From MVRV01 sp964646755 (GTDB lineage: Bacteria; Desulfobacterota; Syntrophia; Syntrophales; Smithellaceae), in assembly GCA_964646755.1 (NCBI GenBank), contig CAZYIE010000006.1:40303-104302 (forward strand): a DNA stretch of 64,000 bases, written 5' to 3'. Below the pieces are notes generated by a model. That model was not told where the DNA came from, searched no databases, and was given only the letters and a program-made list of their open reading frames with translations. Shown here one piece after another: positions 7,586-17,060 of this stretch; position 1 is the first letter of the stretch, and the number at the start of each line of letters is the position of its first letter. The position numbers were made by a program, and so were the translations under genes.

Positions 7586-9541
7586 ATGGCACATGGATAC
7601 ATGGGCAGAATTTTAATGGTAGATCTACAGGAAGGCACCTGCCTGGAGGAAGTAATTCCGGATGAGGTGTATGAAAATTATCTGTCTGGAACCGGGCTGG
7701 CGGCGCGTATCCTGTTCGACCGGATACCGGCGGGGGCTGATCCTTTAGGTCCCGATAACATTCTGGGATTTATTTCCGGACTATTGACAGGAACGGGCAG
7801 CATGTTTTCAGGTCGGTGGAGCGTTGCCGCTAAATCCCCGCTCACCGGAACCTGGGGGGATGCCAACTGCGGCGGAACATTTTCGCCCGCTCTTAAGCGT
7901 TGCGGCTATGACGGCATTTTTTTCAAGGGTATCAGTCCGAGACCAGTTTATCTTCTGGTGGGAAACCGCAAGGCGCAGCTTCTGGATGCAACAGAGCTCT
8001 GGGGTAAGGACACCATTGAGACAGAAACAATTTTGACCGAGCGCCACAGCAGCCGCAGGCAGGCAAAAGTTGCGTGCATTGGTCAGGCCGGCGAGAAGAT
8101 ATCTTTGATCTCGGGTGTGTCCAATGATCGGGGAAGAATGGCTGCCCGCTCCGGCCTCGGCGCCGTAATGGGGTCCAAGCGACTCAAGGCTGTTGTCTGC
8201 AACGGCGTACTTCGGATCGGGGCATTTGACCGGGAAGAAATTAGCCGGCATTCCAAGAAATGCAGCAAGTTTGTTGTCAGCCCCGTTCCATTTATTAACG
8301 GTAAGGGCGCGGCCTTGCTGGGCAAGCTCCTTGGTTCGATCCCCGTCGCCATGGCCCAGAATCCTCTTCTCATGAAGATTATCAGCCGCAAATGGGGAAC
8401 CTGCGCCATGAACCAATTGTCGCCGCAGATGGGCGATTCTCCCCTTCTGAACTGGAAGGGCAGCAGCAAGGACTGGACCATCGAACGTTCAAATTCGGTT
8501 AATCCCGACCTGATCGTGAGCCGGGAGAAGGTAAAATATCATTGCTACTCCTGTCCCATGGGCTGCGGCGGGATCTGCACCATGTCGGGGAAATACAGCG
8601 AGACTCACAAACCGGAATACGAAACCACCCTGGCTCTGGGTGGACTCTGCCTCAATGAAGATTCAGAGAGTATATTCTACCTGAATGAACTTCTTAACAG
8701 GGCTGGTATGGACACCATTTCCGTCGGCGGCACCGTGGCCTTCGCTATCGAATGTTACGAGCGTGGCGTCATCACGAAGGAAGACACGGGCGGGCTGGAG
8801 CTCACCTGGGGCAACAGTAAAGCTATCATTGCCCTGATCGAGAAGATGATCGCCCGGGAGGGGATTGGTGATCTGCTGGCCGACGGGTCGCGAAAAGCTG
8901 CGGAACGGATCGGTCATGGTTCCATCGAATGGGCCATTCAGGCCGGCGGCCAGGAACTCCCCATGCATGACGGTCGCAACGATCCCCTTTTCAGCGTCCA
9001 TTACAGTGTTGACCCCACGCCCGGTCGTCATACCACGGGGGCATTCCTCTATTATGAATTCTTCCAGCTCTGGAAGGAGGCCAAAGATCTGCCCAAAGTA
9101 CCCTTGATCAGCTCCAAAAACAGACGCTACATTGTCGATGATGAAAAAGCCGCCATGAGTGCGGCCATGAGTCAGTTCAAGCGTGTCATCGACGGGGCGG
9201 GCTTGTGCATGCTCGGCAGTACTCTCGGTATCCGGGCAGTACCTCTCTTCAAATGGCTGAACGCGGCGACGGGATGGCACAAGACACCGGAAGATTATCT
9301 GGAAATCGGGAGGCGTATTCAGACCCTTCAGCAGGCATTCAATGTCAAGCACGGTATAGAGCCGAAGGGCATGAAGATCAGTGAGCGGGCCATCGGGCGC
9401 CCGGCCCTGCTGGATGGTCCGAACCGCGGTCGGACATATGATCTTGAATCTATGATGAGTAAATACTGGGAACGGTTTGGCTGGGATTCCCGGACCGGGA
9501 AGCCAACTGAGGATACAATGAGGAAATTGGGAATCCGTTAA
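7586..9541 (+). CDS. Aldehyde:ferredoxin oxidoreductase (tungsten-pterin)
   Basis: Member of the AOR family, cytoplasmic enzymes with a bis-tungstopterin and one [4Fe-4S] cluster that oxidise aldehydes to carboxylic acids with ferredoxin as acceptor. The 651-residue length is typical. The N-terminus MGRILMVDLQ and the pterin-binding GRWSVAAKSPLTGTWGDANC segment (family-specific part about residues 77-90) are clear, as is the cluster motif CYSCPMGCGGIC around residues 319-330. ATG at 7586 follows CTGGGGGCAACCT. The polyferredoxin 54 bases downstream is the likely electron acceptor subunit. The upstream alcohol dehydrogenase would supply the aldehyde. Confidence 0.9.
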   Translation: MAHGYMGRILMVDLQEGTCLEEVIPDEVYENYLSGTGLAARILFDRIPAGADPLGPDNILGFISGLLTGTGSMFSGRWSVAAKSPLTGTWGDANCGGTFSPALKRCGYDGIFFKGISPRPVYLLVGNRKAQLLDATELWGKDTIETETILTERHSSRRQAKVACIGQAGEKISLISGVSNDRGRMAARSGLGAVMGSKRLKAVVCNGVLRIGAFDREEISRHSKKCSKFVVSPVPFINGKGAALLGKLLGSIPVAMAQNPLLMKIISRKWGTCAMNQLSPQMGDSPLLNWKGSSKDWTIERSNSVNPDLIVSREKVKYHCYSCPMGCGGICTMSGKYSETHKPEYETTLALGGLCLNEDSESIFYLNELLNRAGMDTISVGGTVAFAIECYERGVITKEDTGGLELTWGNSKAIIALIEKMIAREGIGDLLADGSRKAAERIGHGSIEWAIQAGGQELPMHDGRNDPLFSVHYSVDPTPGRHTTGAFLYYEFFQLWKEAKDLPKVPLISSKNRRYIVDDEKAAMSAAMSQFKRVIDGAGLCMLGSTLGIRAVPLFKWLNAATGWHKTPEDYLEIGRRIQTLQQAFNVKHGIEPKGMKISERAIGRPALLDGPNRGRTYDLESMMSKYWERFGWDSRTGKPTEDTMRKLGIR

Positions 9542-9595
9542 TTGCCCACCACACCCGCGTCCCGGTCATGTACGTCCAGTTGAAGGGAGGAATCG

Positions 9596-10003
9596 ATGTC
9601 GTTTATAATCAATGAGTCATGTAAAGGCTGCAATGCCTGTGTAAAGATCTGTCCAACCAAAGCGATAGCGGGCGAAAAGAAAGAGAGACATGTCATAGAT
9701 GCCGTCCTTTGTATCGAATGCGGAGCCTGCGGCAGAACTTGCCCCGAAGGAAGTATAGAAAATGAGCTCGGTCATGCCTGCCAGATGATCAAGCGTTCAG
9801 CCTGGCCGAAGCCGACATTGGACAAGAAGAAATGCTCTTCCTGCGGTATCTGCATCGATGCCTGTCCGGTTGGCTGCCTGGCACTTACCCAAGCAGGGGA
9901 AGATGGTATTCATCCCTATCCATATCTTCGGGACGCAAAAGTCTGCATTGCCTGTGAATTCTGCATGACCAGCTGTCCCAACGAAGCCATTAGTATGGTC
10001 TGA
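9596..10003 (+). CDS. Polyferredoxin, four [4Fe-4S] motifs (AOR partner)
   Basis: A 135-residue cytoplasmic ferredoxin with four complete CxxCxxCxxxCP-type motifs: CKGCNACVKICP, CIECGACGRTCP, CSSCGICIDACP and CIACEFCMTSCP, so probably four [4Fe-4S] clusters. It resembles the small Fe-S subunits paired with AOR enzymes that pass electrons to ferredoxin or other acceptors. GGAGGAATCG precedes the ATG. It lies between AOR and a short-chain dehydrogenase in one operon. Confidence 0.85.
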   Translation: MSFIINESCKGCNACVKICPTKAIAGEKKERHVIDAVLCIECGACGRTCPEGSIENELGHACQMIKRSAWPKPTLDKKKCSSCGICIDACPVGCLALTQAGEDGIHPYPYLRDAKVCIACEFCMTSCPNEAISMV

Positions 10004-10075
10004 CGCAAATTACAGGCCCTGTTACATTATAAATTATTGATACTAGGATTTGACTTATAAAAAGAGGAGGAGAAG

Positions 10076-10945
10076 ATGACAGACATCAGCGGTAAGAAAG
10101 CCATTATAACCGGAGGTGCTATGGGTTATGGTCTTGCCACCTGCAAGGAATTGCTAAAGGCGGGATGCGACGTAACTATCTGGGACATGGCCGAGAAACA
10201 AATGCAGGATGCATTGGAAGAACTGAAAAAAATGAAACTGGGCAAGGTTTATGCCTATAAGTGCGATGTTTCGGATATAAAGAGAGTCAACGAACTTGTC
10301 GAACAGGCCAAAAAGGACATGGGCAGCGTGGATATTATGATCAACAACGCGGCGTATTTGAGAGTAGCCTATCTGGTCGACATGTCGATAAGTGACATTG
10401 TGAAACACACGGAAGTGAATGTTAATGCCCACTACTACACTATAAAGGCGGTTTTGCCCGACATGATGGCTCGCAATTCCGGTTGGATAGTAAATATCTC
10501 CTCCGCGGCAGCCTTTGTAAGTATGGTGAGAGGAGTGCCCTATACATGCTCTAAATGGGCGGTGCATGGCATGTCTGATGCGCTGCGGCTCGAGATGAAA
10601 GCTCTGGGCAAGAATGGCGTCAAGGTCATGTCCGTACATCCGGGACTGGCTGCTGGCGGAAGCATGTTTGCAGGAGCAAAAATGTCCAGGATAACATCCC
10701 TGATATTTCCGAAGGTAGAGCAAGCCGTTCTAGGCCAGCGCATTGTCAATGGTATCCGGAAGGGCAGGACCATGGTCTGCTGCCCGCGGAGCGGTTACCT
10801 CTTTTGGATGTCGCGAGGATGGGTGCCTAATTCTGTATATGACAGTCAACAGCAGTTACTGGGAATGTCCCAGTTCGCCGACACTATTGTGGGAAGGCCG
10901 GGCATGGCTCACACCGACGTAAAGGATCCTGGAAAAAAGTCCTAG
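10076..10945 (+). CDS. Short-chain dehydrogenase/reductase
   Basis: Classical SDR of 289 residues. The N-terminal GGAMGYGLATCKEL replaces the usual TGxxxGxG glycine motif in a slightly altered form; NNAAYL follows near residue 90, then the catalytic serine in NISSAAAF and YTCSKWAVHG (Y and K four apart, about 158-162). It is probably an NAD(P)-linked alcohol or ketone oxidoreductase and the last gene of the sigma-54-linked operon. AGAGGAGGAG precedes the start. Substrate unknown; a secondary-alcohol or 3-hydroxy role in alkyl-chain degradation is a guess. Confidence 0.8.
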   Translation: MTDISGKKAIITGGAMGYGLATCKELLKAGCDVTIWDMAEKQMQDALEELKKMKLGKVYAYKCDVSDIKRVNELVEQAKKDMGSVDIMINNAAYLRVAYLVDMSISDIVKHTEVNVNAHYYTIKAVLPDMMARNSGWIVNISSAAAFVSMVRGVPYTCSKWAVHGMSDALRLEMKALGKNGVKVMSVHPGLAAGGSMFAGAKMSRITSLIFPKVEQAVLGQRIVNGIRKGRTMVCCPRSGYLFWMSRGWVPNSVYDSQQQLLGMSQFADTIVGRPGMAHTDVKDPGKKS

Positions 10946-11022
10946 AATTAAGCAGAGACTAAGGAATAAACCAGCGGGTATTTACGGTGATGTACCAGTA
11001 GTTTTTTTAGAAATTGCCTTTG

Positions 11023-11066
11023 GGCTTAGTGCGGAAACAACAGACTATATTTTTCCGCACTAAGCC
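11023..11066. terminator. Perfect 15-bp hairpin between convergent operons
   Basis: GGCTTAGTGCGGAAA (11023-11037) pairs perfectly with TTTCCGCACTAAGCC (11052-11066) across a 14-base loop. It lies exactly between the SDR stop (rightward) and the alkylsulfatase stop (leftward). There is no adjacent long T run, so it may be a bidirectional terminator or a transcript-end protector. Confidence 0.55.
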
Positions 11067-11137
11067 GATAACCTCGATGCACAAATCTTTTATCAAAAAC
11101 ACTTTATTTCACGTGTTAATACCTCTTGCAGCAAAGG

Positions 11138-13102
11138 CTATGGTGTTACGATAGCGAACGTAGCCGGCGGTTTTTCGAGCAGAGAGAAAAAGCGTATTAG
11201 ATCGATCCTGCTGCCGCTTATTTTAAAGTCATCGTTCATCAGCGTGTTTTTGACACCGGCGTTGCCGGTCATCAGCGCGATGAAGATGTCTTTGGGCATG
11301 GTCAGAGTTGCATTGGCATTGTCCTCCGGCTTTGTCTTCTTGTGATGCAACACGGCATTTTCTATCCAAAGAACAAAAGATTCACGAGTATCGGAAATTA
11401 TCAGGTTGATTTTTATATTCTTGTCCTCCGCGTCCGGGCCTTTAAGGCTTGCGGCCATAGCATTTAGGAAAGATTCAACCGGCGTTTGCCTGAAAATGTC
11501 GGCAGCATAGCTGCTATCCATGCCTTTCTTCGGCGGACCATTGCGTAATTCAGCGGCCGCTGTAAGATAGCTGTTGCGCCAGGTGGCAGCTTCGGCCATG
11601 TAACCCATCTGGTCGTAGGTGCTTGCCAGCAAATCAACCGCCCTCTTATTGCTGGGCTGGGCAAACACAACTTGGTTCAGCAACTCAGCCGTCCAGCGGT
11701 ATTCTCCCTTGTCGAAGGCAACCTGAGCCGCCGTTATGGCCTTGTCGGCGCCGATCAGCTCAATATAGCGCCTGGCTGACTCCTCGGGCGGCAACGGATT
11801 GAGGTTAGCCGGATTGCCATCATAGAAGCCCATATAGAATTGATAGACAGCTTTGACATTGTGGCGCAGATCACCATAGTAGCCGCGGCTGGCCAGATAG
11901 TTCGAAAGCGATTGGGGGAATTTTATCATATCGGCAATTTCACGCGGTGTGTAGCCGGCGTTGATCAGACGCAATGTCTGGTCATGGGTGTATTTATAGA
12001 CATCGCGATGCTTGGTGATGAATTCGGCAATGCGTTCCCGGCCCCAGACCGGCCAGTTGTGCTGGGTGAAAACCACATTAACTTCCGCGGTTTGCTCCAG
12101 TGCCTGGTCCAGATAATTTGACCAGGCCAGGGAATTGCGCGCCTTGGCGCCGCGCACCGGAAGAAGATTGTGCATGGTCTGCTGGATAATTTCCGCACCG
12201 CAATAAGCCTTCTTATCGGGAAGCAGAAAGGTCAACTCAGCGGGAGCTTCTGACCCCGGTACGTTATAGAAGGTAAAACGAACACCGTCAACAATCAGAT
12301 CTTCCTTTGGTTGTTTGATAATCCGATTCGGCGGAAGAATACCCATGCTGCCCCACGCCATTGCCTTGCCCAAACCAGTATCAACAAGGCCACTGACGGA
12401 GCGTTCAAGATTACTACCAAACTGATAGGCTGACCGGCGTCCAATTGCATTACCGACAAAGACATTTTCACTGATGGCTTCCTCGAGGAATCCATCCGGG
12501 GCAATTACGGGAATCTTGCGTTTTGCCACATCCTCAGGTAAAATCACGCCCAGAACACCGCCGAAGTGGTCTAGATGGCTGTGAGTGAAAATAATTGCCG
12601 AGACCGGTTTATCGCCCAGGTGCTTGCGGGCAAAGGCGATTGCAGCTGCCGCAGTTTCGCGACAGCTCAACGGATCGACCACGATCCACCCGGCATTCCC
12701 CTCAATCAGGTTCATATTAGCGATATCAAAGCCCCGCAACTGGTAGATACCTTCCGTAACTTTGAACAGCCCGATATTAGCGTTGATAATGGAGTGTCGC
12801 CAGAGGCTGGGATTGACCGTTGCCGGGACTTTGCCTTGAACAAAATTGAATTCATCAAAATCGATCAGCACATCGCCCTTTGCGCTGATAATTTTCCCGG
12901 TCGGTCGGGCAATAAAACCGCGGCGGGCGTCCTCAAAGTCCCGGGGATCATCGAGTTTCAGCGACTGCGCGAACTGTTCATTGGCCTTCACAGTAACAGC
13001 CGTCGCGTCACCAGGCCTGCTATCGCCGGCGGAAGCATTGCCGTAGCCGGCAATAATTGCCGTAAATGCCAGAAAAATAGCCATTTTGATTAAATTTTTC
13101 AT
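11138..13102 (-). CDS. Exported alkylsulfatase (SdsA/BDS1-type metallo-beta-lactamase fold)
   Basis: Class III sulfatase hydrolysing alkyl sulfate esters to alcohol and sulfate. A cleavable signal peptide (about residues 1-25, ending GNASA) sends it to the periplasm. The metallo-beta-lactamase zinc motif THSHLDHFGG places H174, H176, D178 and H179; the later TQHNWPVWG segment matches another conserved motif. A dimerisation domain and a C-terminal SCP2-like domain (about 540-650) complete the family's layout at 654 residues. AAAGGAGA precedes the ATG. It is the last gene of the leftward operon that starts under sigma-54 copy 2. Its product, an alcohol, fits the alcohol and aldehyde oxidation operon that faces it. 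Confidence 0.88.
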   Translation of the reverse strand: MKNLIKMAIFLAFTAIIAGYGNASAGDSRPGDATAVTVKANEQFAQSLKLDDPRDFEDARRGFIARPTGKIISAKGDVLIDFDEFNFVQGKVPATVNPSLWRHSIINANIGLFKVTEGIYQLRGFDIANMNLIEGNAGWIVVDPLSCRETAAAAIAFARKHLGDKPVSAIIFTHSHLDHFGGVLGVILPEDVAKRKIPVIAPDGFLEEAISENVFVGNAIGRRSAYQFGSNLERSVSGLVDTGLGKAMAWGSMGILPPNRIIKQPKEDLIVDGVRFTFYNVPGSEAPAELTFLLPDKKAYCGAEIIQQTMHNLLPVRGAKARNSLAWSNYLDQALEQTAEVNVVFTQHNWPVWGRERIAEFITKHRDVYKYTHDQTLRLINAGYTPREIADMIKFPQSLSNYLASRGYYGDLRHNVKAVYQFYMGFYDGNPANLNPLPPEESARRYIELIGADKAITAAQVAFDKGEYRWTAELLNQVVFAQPSNKRAVDLLASTYDQMGYMAEAATWRNSYLTAAAELRNGPPKKGMDSSYAADIFRQTPVESFLNAMAASLKGPDAEDKNIKINLIISDTRESFVLWIENAVLHHKKTKPEDNANATLTMPKDIFIALMTGNAGVKNTLMNDDFKISGSRIDLIRFFSLLEKPPATFAIVTP

Positions 13103-13174
13103 TAAAAAATTCTCCTTTTTGCAAAAGTCATGTCTTTACCATCGACCGTCTATTTTTTGGCAAACTACTGCTGC

Positions 13175-13528
13175 TCAGCACTTGGAAGGCGACAAAACGG
13201 GGTCCGCATCAGGATCATAAACTACATCACCATTTTTCAGCACGGGATTGATTTTTTCAAACCACGCATTGGTCATGCCCGGCACATTCCTTAGCTGAAG
13301 AGGATCTTTGAACGGCCCTTTCTTCGTCCGATATTCTACTATCGCTTTGGCCAAGGATTCGGGCATCTTAAATTCCTCAATACTCGTCAATTGTTTTACC
13401 GTGGCCTTATTCAAACTGAGAACCTTCTGCTGCGCCTGGGCAACCACTATCGTCCCCCCCAAAAAGGCCAATGTAAAAATGAAAATTAATGTAAAATACG
13501 CACCCGAGACTTTTTTTCTTGTTTCCAT
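13175..13528 (-). CDS. Exported helix-hairpin-helix protein with C-terminal cysteine
   Basis: A 117-residue protein with a signal peptide (FTLIFIFTLAFLGGTIVV, ending near AQA) and one ComEA/T2SK-like helix-hairpin-helix unit: SLNKATVKQLTSI and LRNVPGMTNAWFEKI. It ends in DPVLSPSKC, a single terminal cysteine. The start at 13528 follows GGGAGGAAAT; a longer frame lacks this site. A second, related protein lies in the same operon (19931-20254), also ending in cysteine. DNA uptake is unlikely for such an operon; a structural or protein-binding role in the periplasm is inferred. Confidence 0.65.
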   Translation of the reverse strand: METRKKVSGAYFTLIFIFTLAFLGGTIVVAQAQQKVLSLNKATVKQLTSIEEFKMPESLAKAIVEYRTKKGPFKDPLQLRNVPGMTNAWFEKINPVLKNGDVVYDPDADPVLSPSKC

Positions 13529-13638
13529 ATTTCCTCCCAATAAATATTTGATTCTGGTTTTCCCCATTTTTAAAAGCAAAGGAATAAACGGTCTTCCTTC
13601 ACCCAGATTGAAATTTACTTAACTCTACATTCCTCCGG

Positions 13639-15081
13639 TTATTTTTTCGCGGAGACATCTTTGATCCGGAACTTATTGTTATCCAGAGGAATCACCGCCT
13701 TCTCAATGGGCTTCTTCAACTGCGGGATATAATCATAGGGCACCCTGTATGCGCGATATACCAGGTTGAACTTCCCCGTATCGACAAAATAGGGGCTGAT
13801 GTATTCCCAGACGATTTCCCCTTCCGCAGTCACTTCCTGAAGCTGCCCCACTGCGCCGTTGGTAATAAGCGTGTTGCCGTTGGGCAGTCGCTGTGCGGAA
13901 CTGACGTAGTGACTGTAAAACTTGGATTCTTCCCTGTAACCCTGGGTCTTCCCAGAAAATTCCCAGGCGATTCTGAGCGTGGTGGGATCTATCTCGATCA
14001 CCCGCGAATAATCGCGACTTGCATTATTCAAGCCGGTTGTACTGACGGGGTTCGGAGAACCGTAACCGGCGCGACCGCCGTTGTCGTAGATTAAAATATT
14101 TCCCTCGCCCGGCAGACCCTTGGGAATCATGTGGGCGTGATGTTGCCCGATAATCCATCCCAGATTTTTATAGGCATTTCTATACTGCTTGCCGCCAAAG
14201 AACCAGATGCTGTCGGACGCGTAGTAGGGGCCTACCTGCCAAACGCGCTTCTTAGTCTTTTTGTCGATTATTTCAATGGTGTTGGTCTGACGGCCGTCTG
14301 TTATGATGTTTTCCGGATGAAACATGGAATACTTGACCGGGTCCTGATCATACCATTTATTGGGGCCAACATAAGAAGCGCTGTTGATATGGATCCAGTC
14401 CCCCCCTGCGACTCCCTTAACTCTCGTTGCTGCAAAATTCGGATGTTTGTAAATAGTGTTTTTATCTTCTTCCTTCCAGCCCATCTCCGAGAAACCGTCG
14501 CTGAAGAGGTATTCCCATAAGATATTACCCTTGCTGTCGACTTCGACGAGATAATCGTCCTCAAGGAGCTTGTCGCTTATTTTCTTATTAGTAACCATCT
14601 TATGGCCAAGGATCAACACCTTGTCTGTCTTGAATTCCTGCGGCATGCCCGGCACCCAATAGCCGACCGGATTGCCCGGAAGCTGGAAGTCGTGATGCAT
14701 CCCTGCCTTAGGCAGGCTCCAGACTATCTTGCCGTTCCAATCCATAATCGACAAATCCGTCGATTCGGGATGCTTCCACAGCCGGCCGATATGGTCCGGT
14801 TTTCCCCGGGTGGCACCCATAATATAACCACCTTTGAGAATTTTAACCGGATGATCCAGATTGCTCATTTCTTTCCACTGTTTTACAACGTTCCCGTTCA
14901 TATCGACCAAAACGGTACCTTCCCCTTCCGTCTCCGTAGCATAAACGGTATAGCCGTTCTGGCATTTTTCAGGCTTATAGATGGTCGTCCCCGTCGGATA
15001 CACGGTTGGAAAGCCAAAGACAGCTGATGGCAACATCAGCAATACGGACATCCCCCATAAGATCAATCTAGATTTTTTCAT
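13639..15081 (-). CDS. Arylsulfotransferase (ASST family), exported
   Basis: PAPS-independent arylsulfate sulfotransferases move the sulfuryl group from a phenolic sulfate ester to another phenol through a sulfo-histidine. This 480-residue protein has a signal peptide (KKSRLILWGMSVLLML), then propeller-like repeats with DMNGNVVKQW, DWNGKIVWSLP and EGEIVWEY blades. Conserved histidines are in GQHHAHMIPKG and in the SHYVSSAQRLPNGNTLI segment, the latter a candidate for the sulfurylated residue. ATG at 15081 follows GGAGGTTTCTG. No DsbL/DsbI pair is adjacent, unlike in enterobacteria. It sits between Usp-like and helix-hairpin-helix genes in the alkylsulfatase operon. Confidence 0.78.
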   Translation of the reverse strand: MKKSRLILWGMSVLLMLPSAVFGFPTVYPTGTTIYKPEKCQNGYTVYATETEGEGTVLVDMNGNVVKQWKEMSNLDHPVKILKGGYIMGATRGKPDHIGRLWKHPESTDLSIMDWNGKIVWSLPKAGMHHDFQLPGNPVGYWVPGMPQEFKTDKVLILGHKMVTNKKISDKLLEDDYLVEVDSKGNILWEYLFSDGFSEMGWKEEDKNTIYKHPNFAATRVKGVAGGDWIHINSASYVGPNKWYDQDPVKYSMFHPENIITDGRQTNTIEIIDKKTKKRVWQVGPYYASDSIWFFGGKQYRNAYKNLGWIIGQHHAHMIPKGLPGEGNILIYDNGGRAGYGSPNPVSTTGLNNASRDYSRVIEIDPTTLRIAWEFSGKTQGYREESKFYSHYVSSAQRLPNGNTLITNGAVGQLQEVTAEGEIVWEYISPYFVDTGKFNLVYRAYRVPYDYIPQLKKPIEKAVIPLDNNKFRIKDVSAKK

Positions 15082-15135
15082 CAGAAACCTCCACATTTCC
15101 TCTCCATCATCACTTGTTAAAACCATCCTTCGTTG

Positions 15136-15579
15136 TCAGCACTCGATAACCCGTGCACCCGGTATTTTACGGACTTCTGCAGCCAAGTTCTTCTTCAGTA
15201 ACGGGAATATTTTCTTCTTTACTTTCTCCAGATAGATCGCCTTGTAGCCCTTTTGGGCTTCAGTAACGACAGCCAATACCAGATCATCCGTCTCTACGAA
15301 ATCAATTTCAATCGGCACGCACATTCTCTGCGCCATTCCGCGGATCTCTTCTGCTACTTGGCGACCTTTTTCCAAAACCTGCTCGCGTATGTAAAGAAGA
15401 AATCTTTGCTTATTGAGACGTGGTGCAACCAGGTCAACATGGGCATAGTGGTACAGTTCCGAATCGAGAACCAGAAGAACCCTGATTTTTTTTGCTTCGG
15501 ATTGTGCTGAACGCAATGCCTTTTCGACGGCTTTCATGCTGCCATCACTTTGATAAACTACCAGAATACTGTCTTTCAC
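15136..15579 (-). CDS. Usp-like (universal stress protein fold) protein
   Basis: About 147 residues from a GTG at 15579 preceded by GAGGATGG; a longer frame to 15645 lacks such a site. The N-terminal SILVVYQSDGSMKAVEKAL and the RVLLVLDSEL strand fit the Usp alpha/beta fold, but a clear G-2x-G-9x-G(S/T) ATP motif is missing near the C-terminus, so it may not bind ATP. It lies between the small membrane protein and arylsulfotransferase. Function unknown. Confidence 0.55.
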   Translation of the reverse strand: MKDSILVVYQSDGSMKAVEKALRSAQSEAKKIRVLLVLDSELYHYAHVDLVAPRLNKQRFLLYIREQVLEKGRQVAEEIRGMAQRMCVPIEIDFVETDDLVLAVVTEAQKGYKAIYLEKVKKKIFPLLKKNLAAEVRKIPGARVIEC

Positions 15580-15628
15580 AATCCCATCCTCAGATAACAC
15601 AATTGGTAATATCGAACATAAACGGACC

Positions 15629-15799
15629 TCAATAGAGACCCACAAACTGCAAAAACCAGAGGATAAATACGGCGCCGATCGCGATTACCATCGCGATGTA
15701 TTCATCGACGCGATGGCGCCGCTGTTTGGCTTCAGCCGCTGCCACTACCTTCTGGAGATCATCATCTATTGTATTCTTCTTGTCCAAATCATCAGCCAT
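15629..15799 (-). CDS. Small single-span membrane protein
   Basis: A 56-residue protein starting MADDLDKKNT at an ATG with GGGGAGGAGCTGTT upstream. A charged helix (about 10-30) is followed by one transmembrane segment (AMVIAIGAVFILWFLQFVGLY) at the very C-terminus (shown split: AMVIAIGAVFILW, FLQFVGLY). It lies 65 bases after the YeiH-type transporter gene and may be its accessory subunit. No family was recognised. Confidence 0.55.
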   Translation of the reverse strand: MADDLDKKNTIDDDLQKVVAAAEAKQRRHRVDEYIAMVIAIGAVFILWFLQFVGLY

Positions 15800-15863
15800 A
15801 ACAGCTCCTCCCCTTATTATCACCAGACCACGCTTCAGGCGTTTACCTCACTACAAAATCATA

Positions 15864-17030
15864 CTACTTAAAAAATCCCATCTTTATGAATATAAACAAC
15901 AGCAACAGACAAAGGCCTATTCTCAGCGACCCCGCCACATACCCGATTACAATACCCTTGGTCCCTGCTTTTCGCAAATCCGACAGCTTGGTTGACATTC
16001 CCAGTCCGACAAAGCAGATGGCAAAGAACCACTCCATAACATTACCCATCGCTTCACTGGCAGGTACAGGCCAAACCTGCAGGCAGTTCAGTGTCCAGAC
16101 GAAGGCAAACCCAAAAACGAAAAGGGGAAACTTTTCCTTGAGTACTTCCCAGAAGCTGATCTCTGTTGACCTTAACTCCTTGCCCAATGTCATGAAATAA
16201 ATGAACAAGACACCAGCGGGAATCAACACCAATCGCCCGATGTTCGTAAATCCAGAAACCTTTCCCGCCTCGAAACTGAAATTAAAGCCGGTGGCGATCA
16301 CCTGATTAGAATTGGGAACCCCGGCCGCAGCGAGCAGGCCGAATGCATCATTTGACATACCCAGAAGCTTCCCCACAAATGGAAGTGCAAACAGGCAAAA
16401 AAGGCCGAACGTGACCGAAACCGCTATCGCATAGGCCACCTCTTCGCTTTTGGCCTTCACCATCGGGGCAATGGCGATGCATGCCGACACGCCGCACATC
16501 GAAAAGGCCGCAGCGAGGAGACCCGTCATGGCGTCACCCATCTTGAAATAACGCCCCATAAATGTAAAAATCAGCGCTCCCCCGAAGACCATAAACGCCA
16601 TGACCACGATGCTGATGGGACCAAGCTTTATAAGGTCTCGCAGCATGTATTGGGAACCGAGCATAATGATTCCCACATTCATAAAAACTGCGCTGTAGGT
16701 TAATCCTGGTTCCCATGAATTCGGAACACCGATAACGTTGCGGATAAGGATACCCACAATGAGACAGGTCACCACGTAATTGAAGTGCAGGAGGTCAACA
16801 AAAAAACCCTTGCCGTAGACCGGCGGCAGTACCGCATCTATGTAGCGCAATAGACTGTCCAGTGTGAATGGAAAGTCTATACCCGGAAGACCGCAGAGCA
16901 CGGCCAGAACCGTCATGGCCAGAAGTCCGGGCCAACTCTTCTGAAAGCTGGGTAGTGCACTCCAGACGGAGGGCTTCCTTATCTCCGGCTGTCCACCAGC
17001 CGCCTGATCATAAGTTATATCTTGTGCCAT
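15864..17030 (-). CDS. YeiH/UPF0324-family putative sulfate exporter
   Basis: Inner-membrane protein of 388 residues with about ten hydrophobic segments, matching the UPF0324 (YeiH) family. Members near taurine and sulfonate genes are annotated as putative sulfate/sulfite exporters. Recognisable segments are GILIRNVIGVP, MCGVSACIAIAPMVKAK and the C-terminal GLGMSTKLSDLRKAG. In this operon it could export sulfate or sulfite, or move a sulfonated compound. Role inferred from family context only. Confidence 0.75.
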   Translation of the reverse strand: MAQDITYDQAAGGQPEIRKPSVWSALPSFQKSWPGLLAMTVLAVLCGLPGIDFPFTLDSLLRYIDAVLPPVYGKGFFVDLLHFNYVVTCLIVGILIRNVIGVPNSWEPGLTYSAVFMNVGIIMLGSQYMLRDLIKLGPISIVVMAFMVFGGALIFTFMGRYFKMGDAMTGLLAAAFSMCGVSACIAIAPMVKAKSEEVAYAIAVSVTFGLFCLFALPFVGKLLGMSNDAFGLLAAAGVPNSNQVIATGFNFSFEAGKVSGFTNIGRLVLIPAGVLFIYFMTLGKELRSTEISFWEVLKEKFPLFVFGFAFVWTLNCLQVWPVPASEAMGNVMEWFFAICFVGLGMSTKLSDLRKAGTKGIVIGYVAGSLRIGLCLLLLFIFIKMGFFK

Positions 17031-17060
17031 TTTTTATATCTCCATTTCGCTTTGGTGCTG

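Noticed and set aside
13175..13528. Natural competence locus (ComEA)
   Set aside because: No ComEC, pilin or other uptake genes are near; both helix-hairpin-helix proteins are inside the sulfatase operon.
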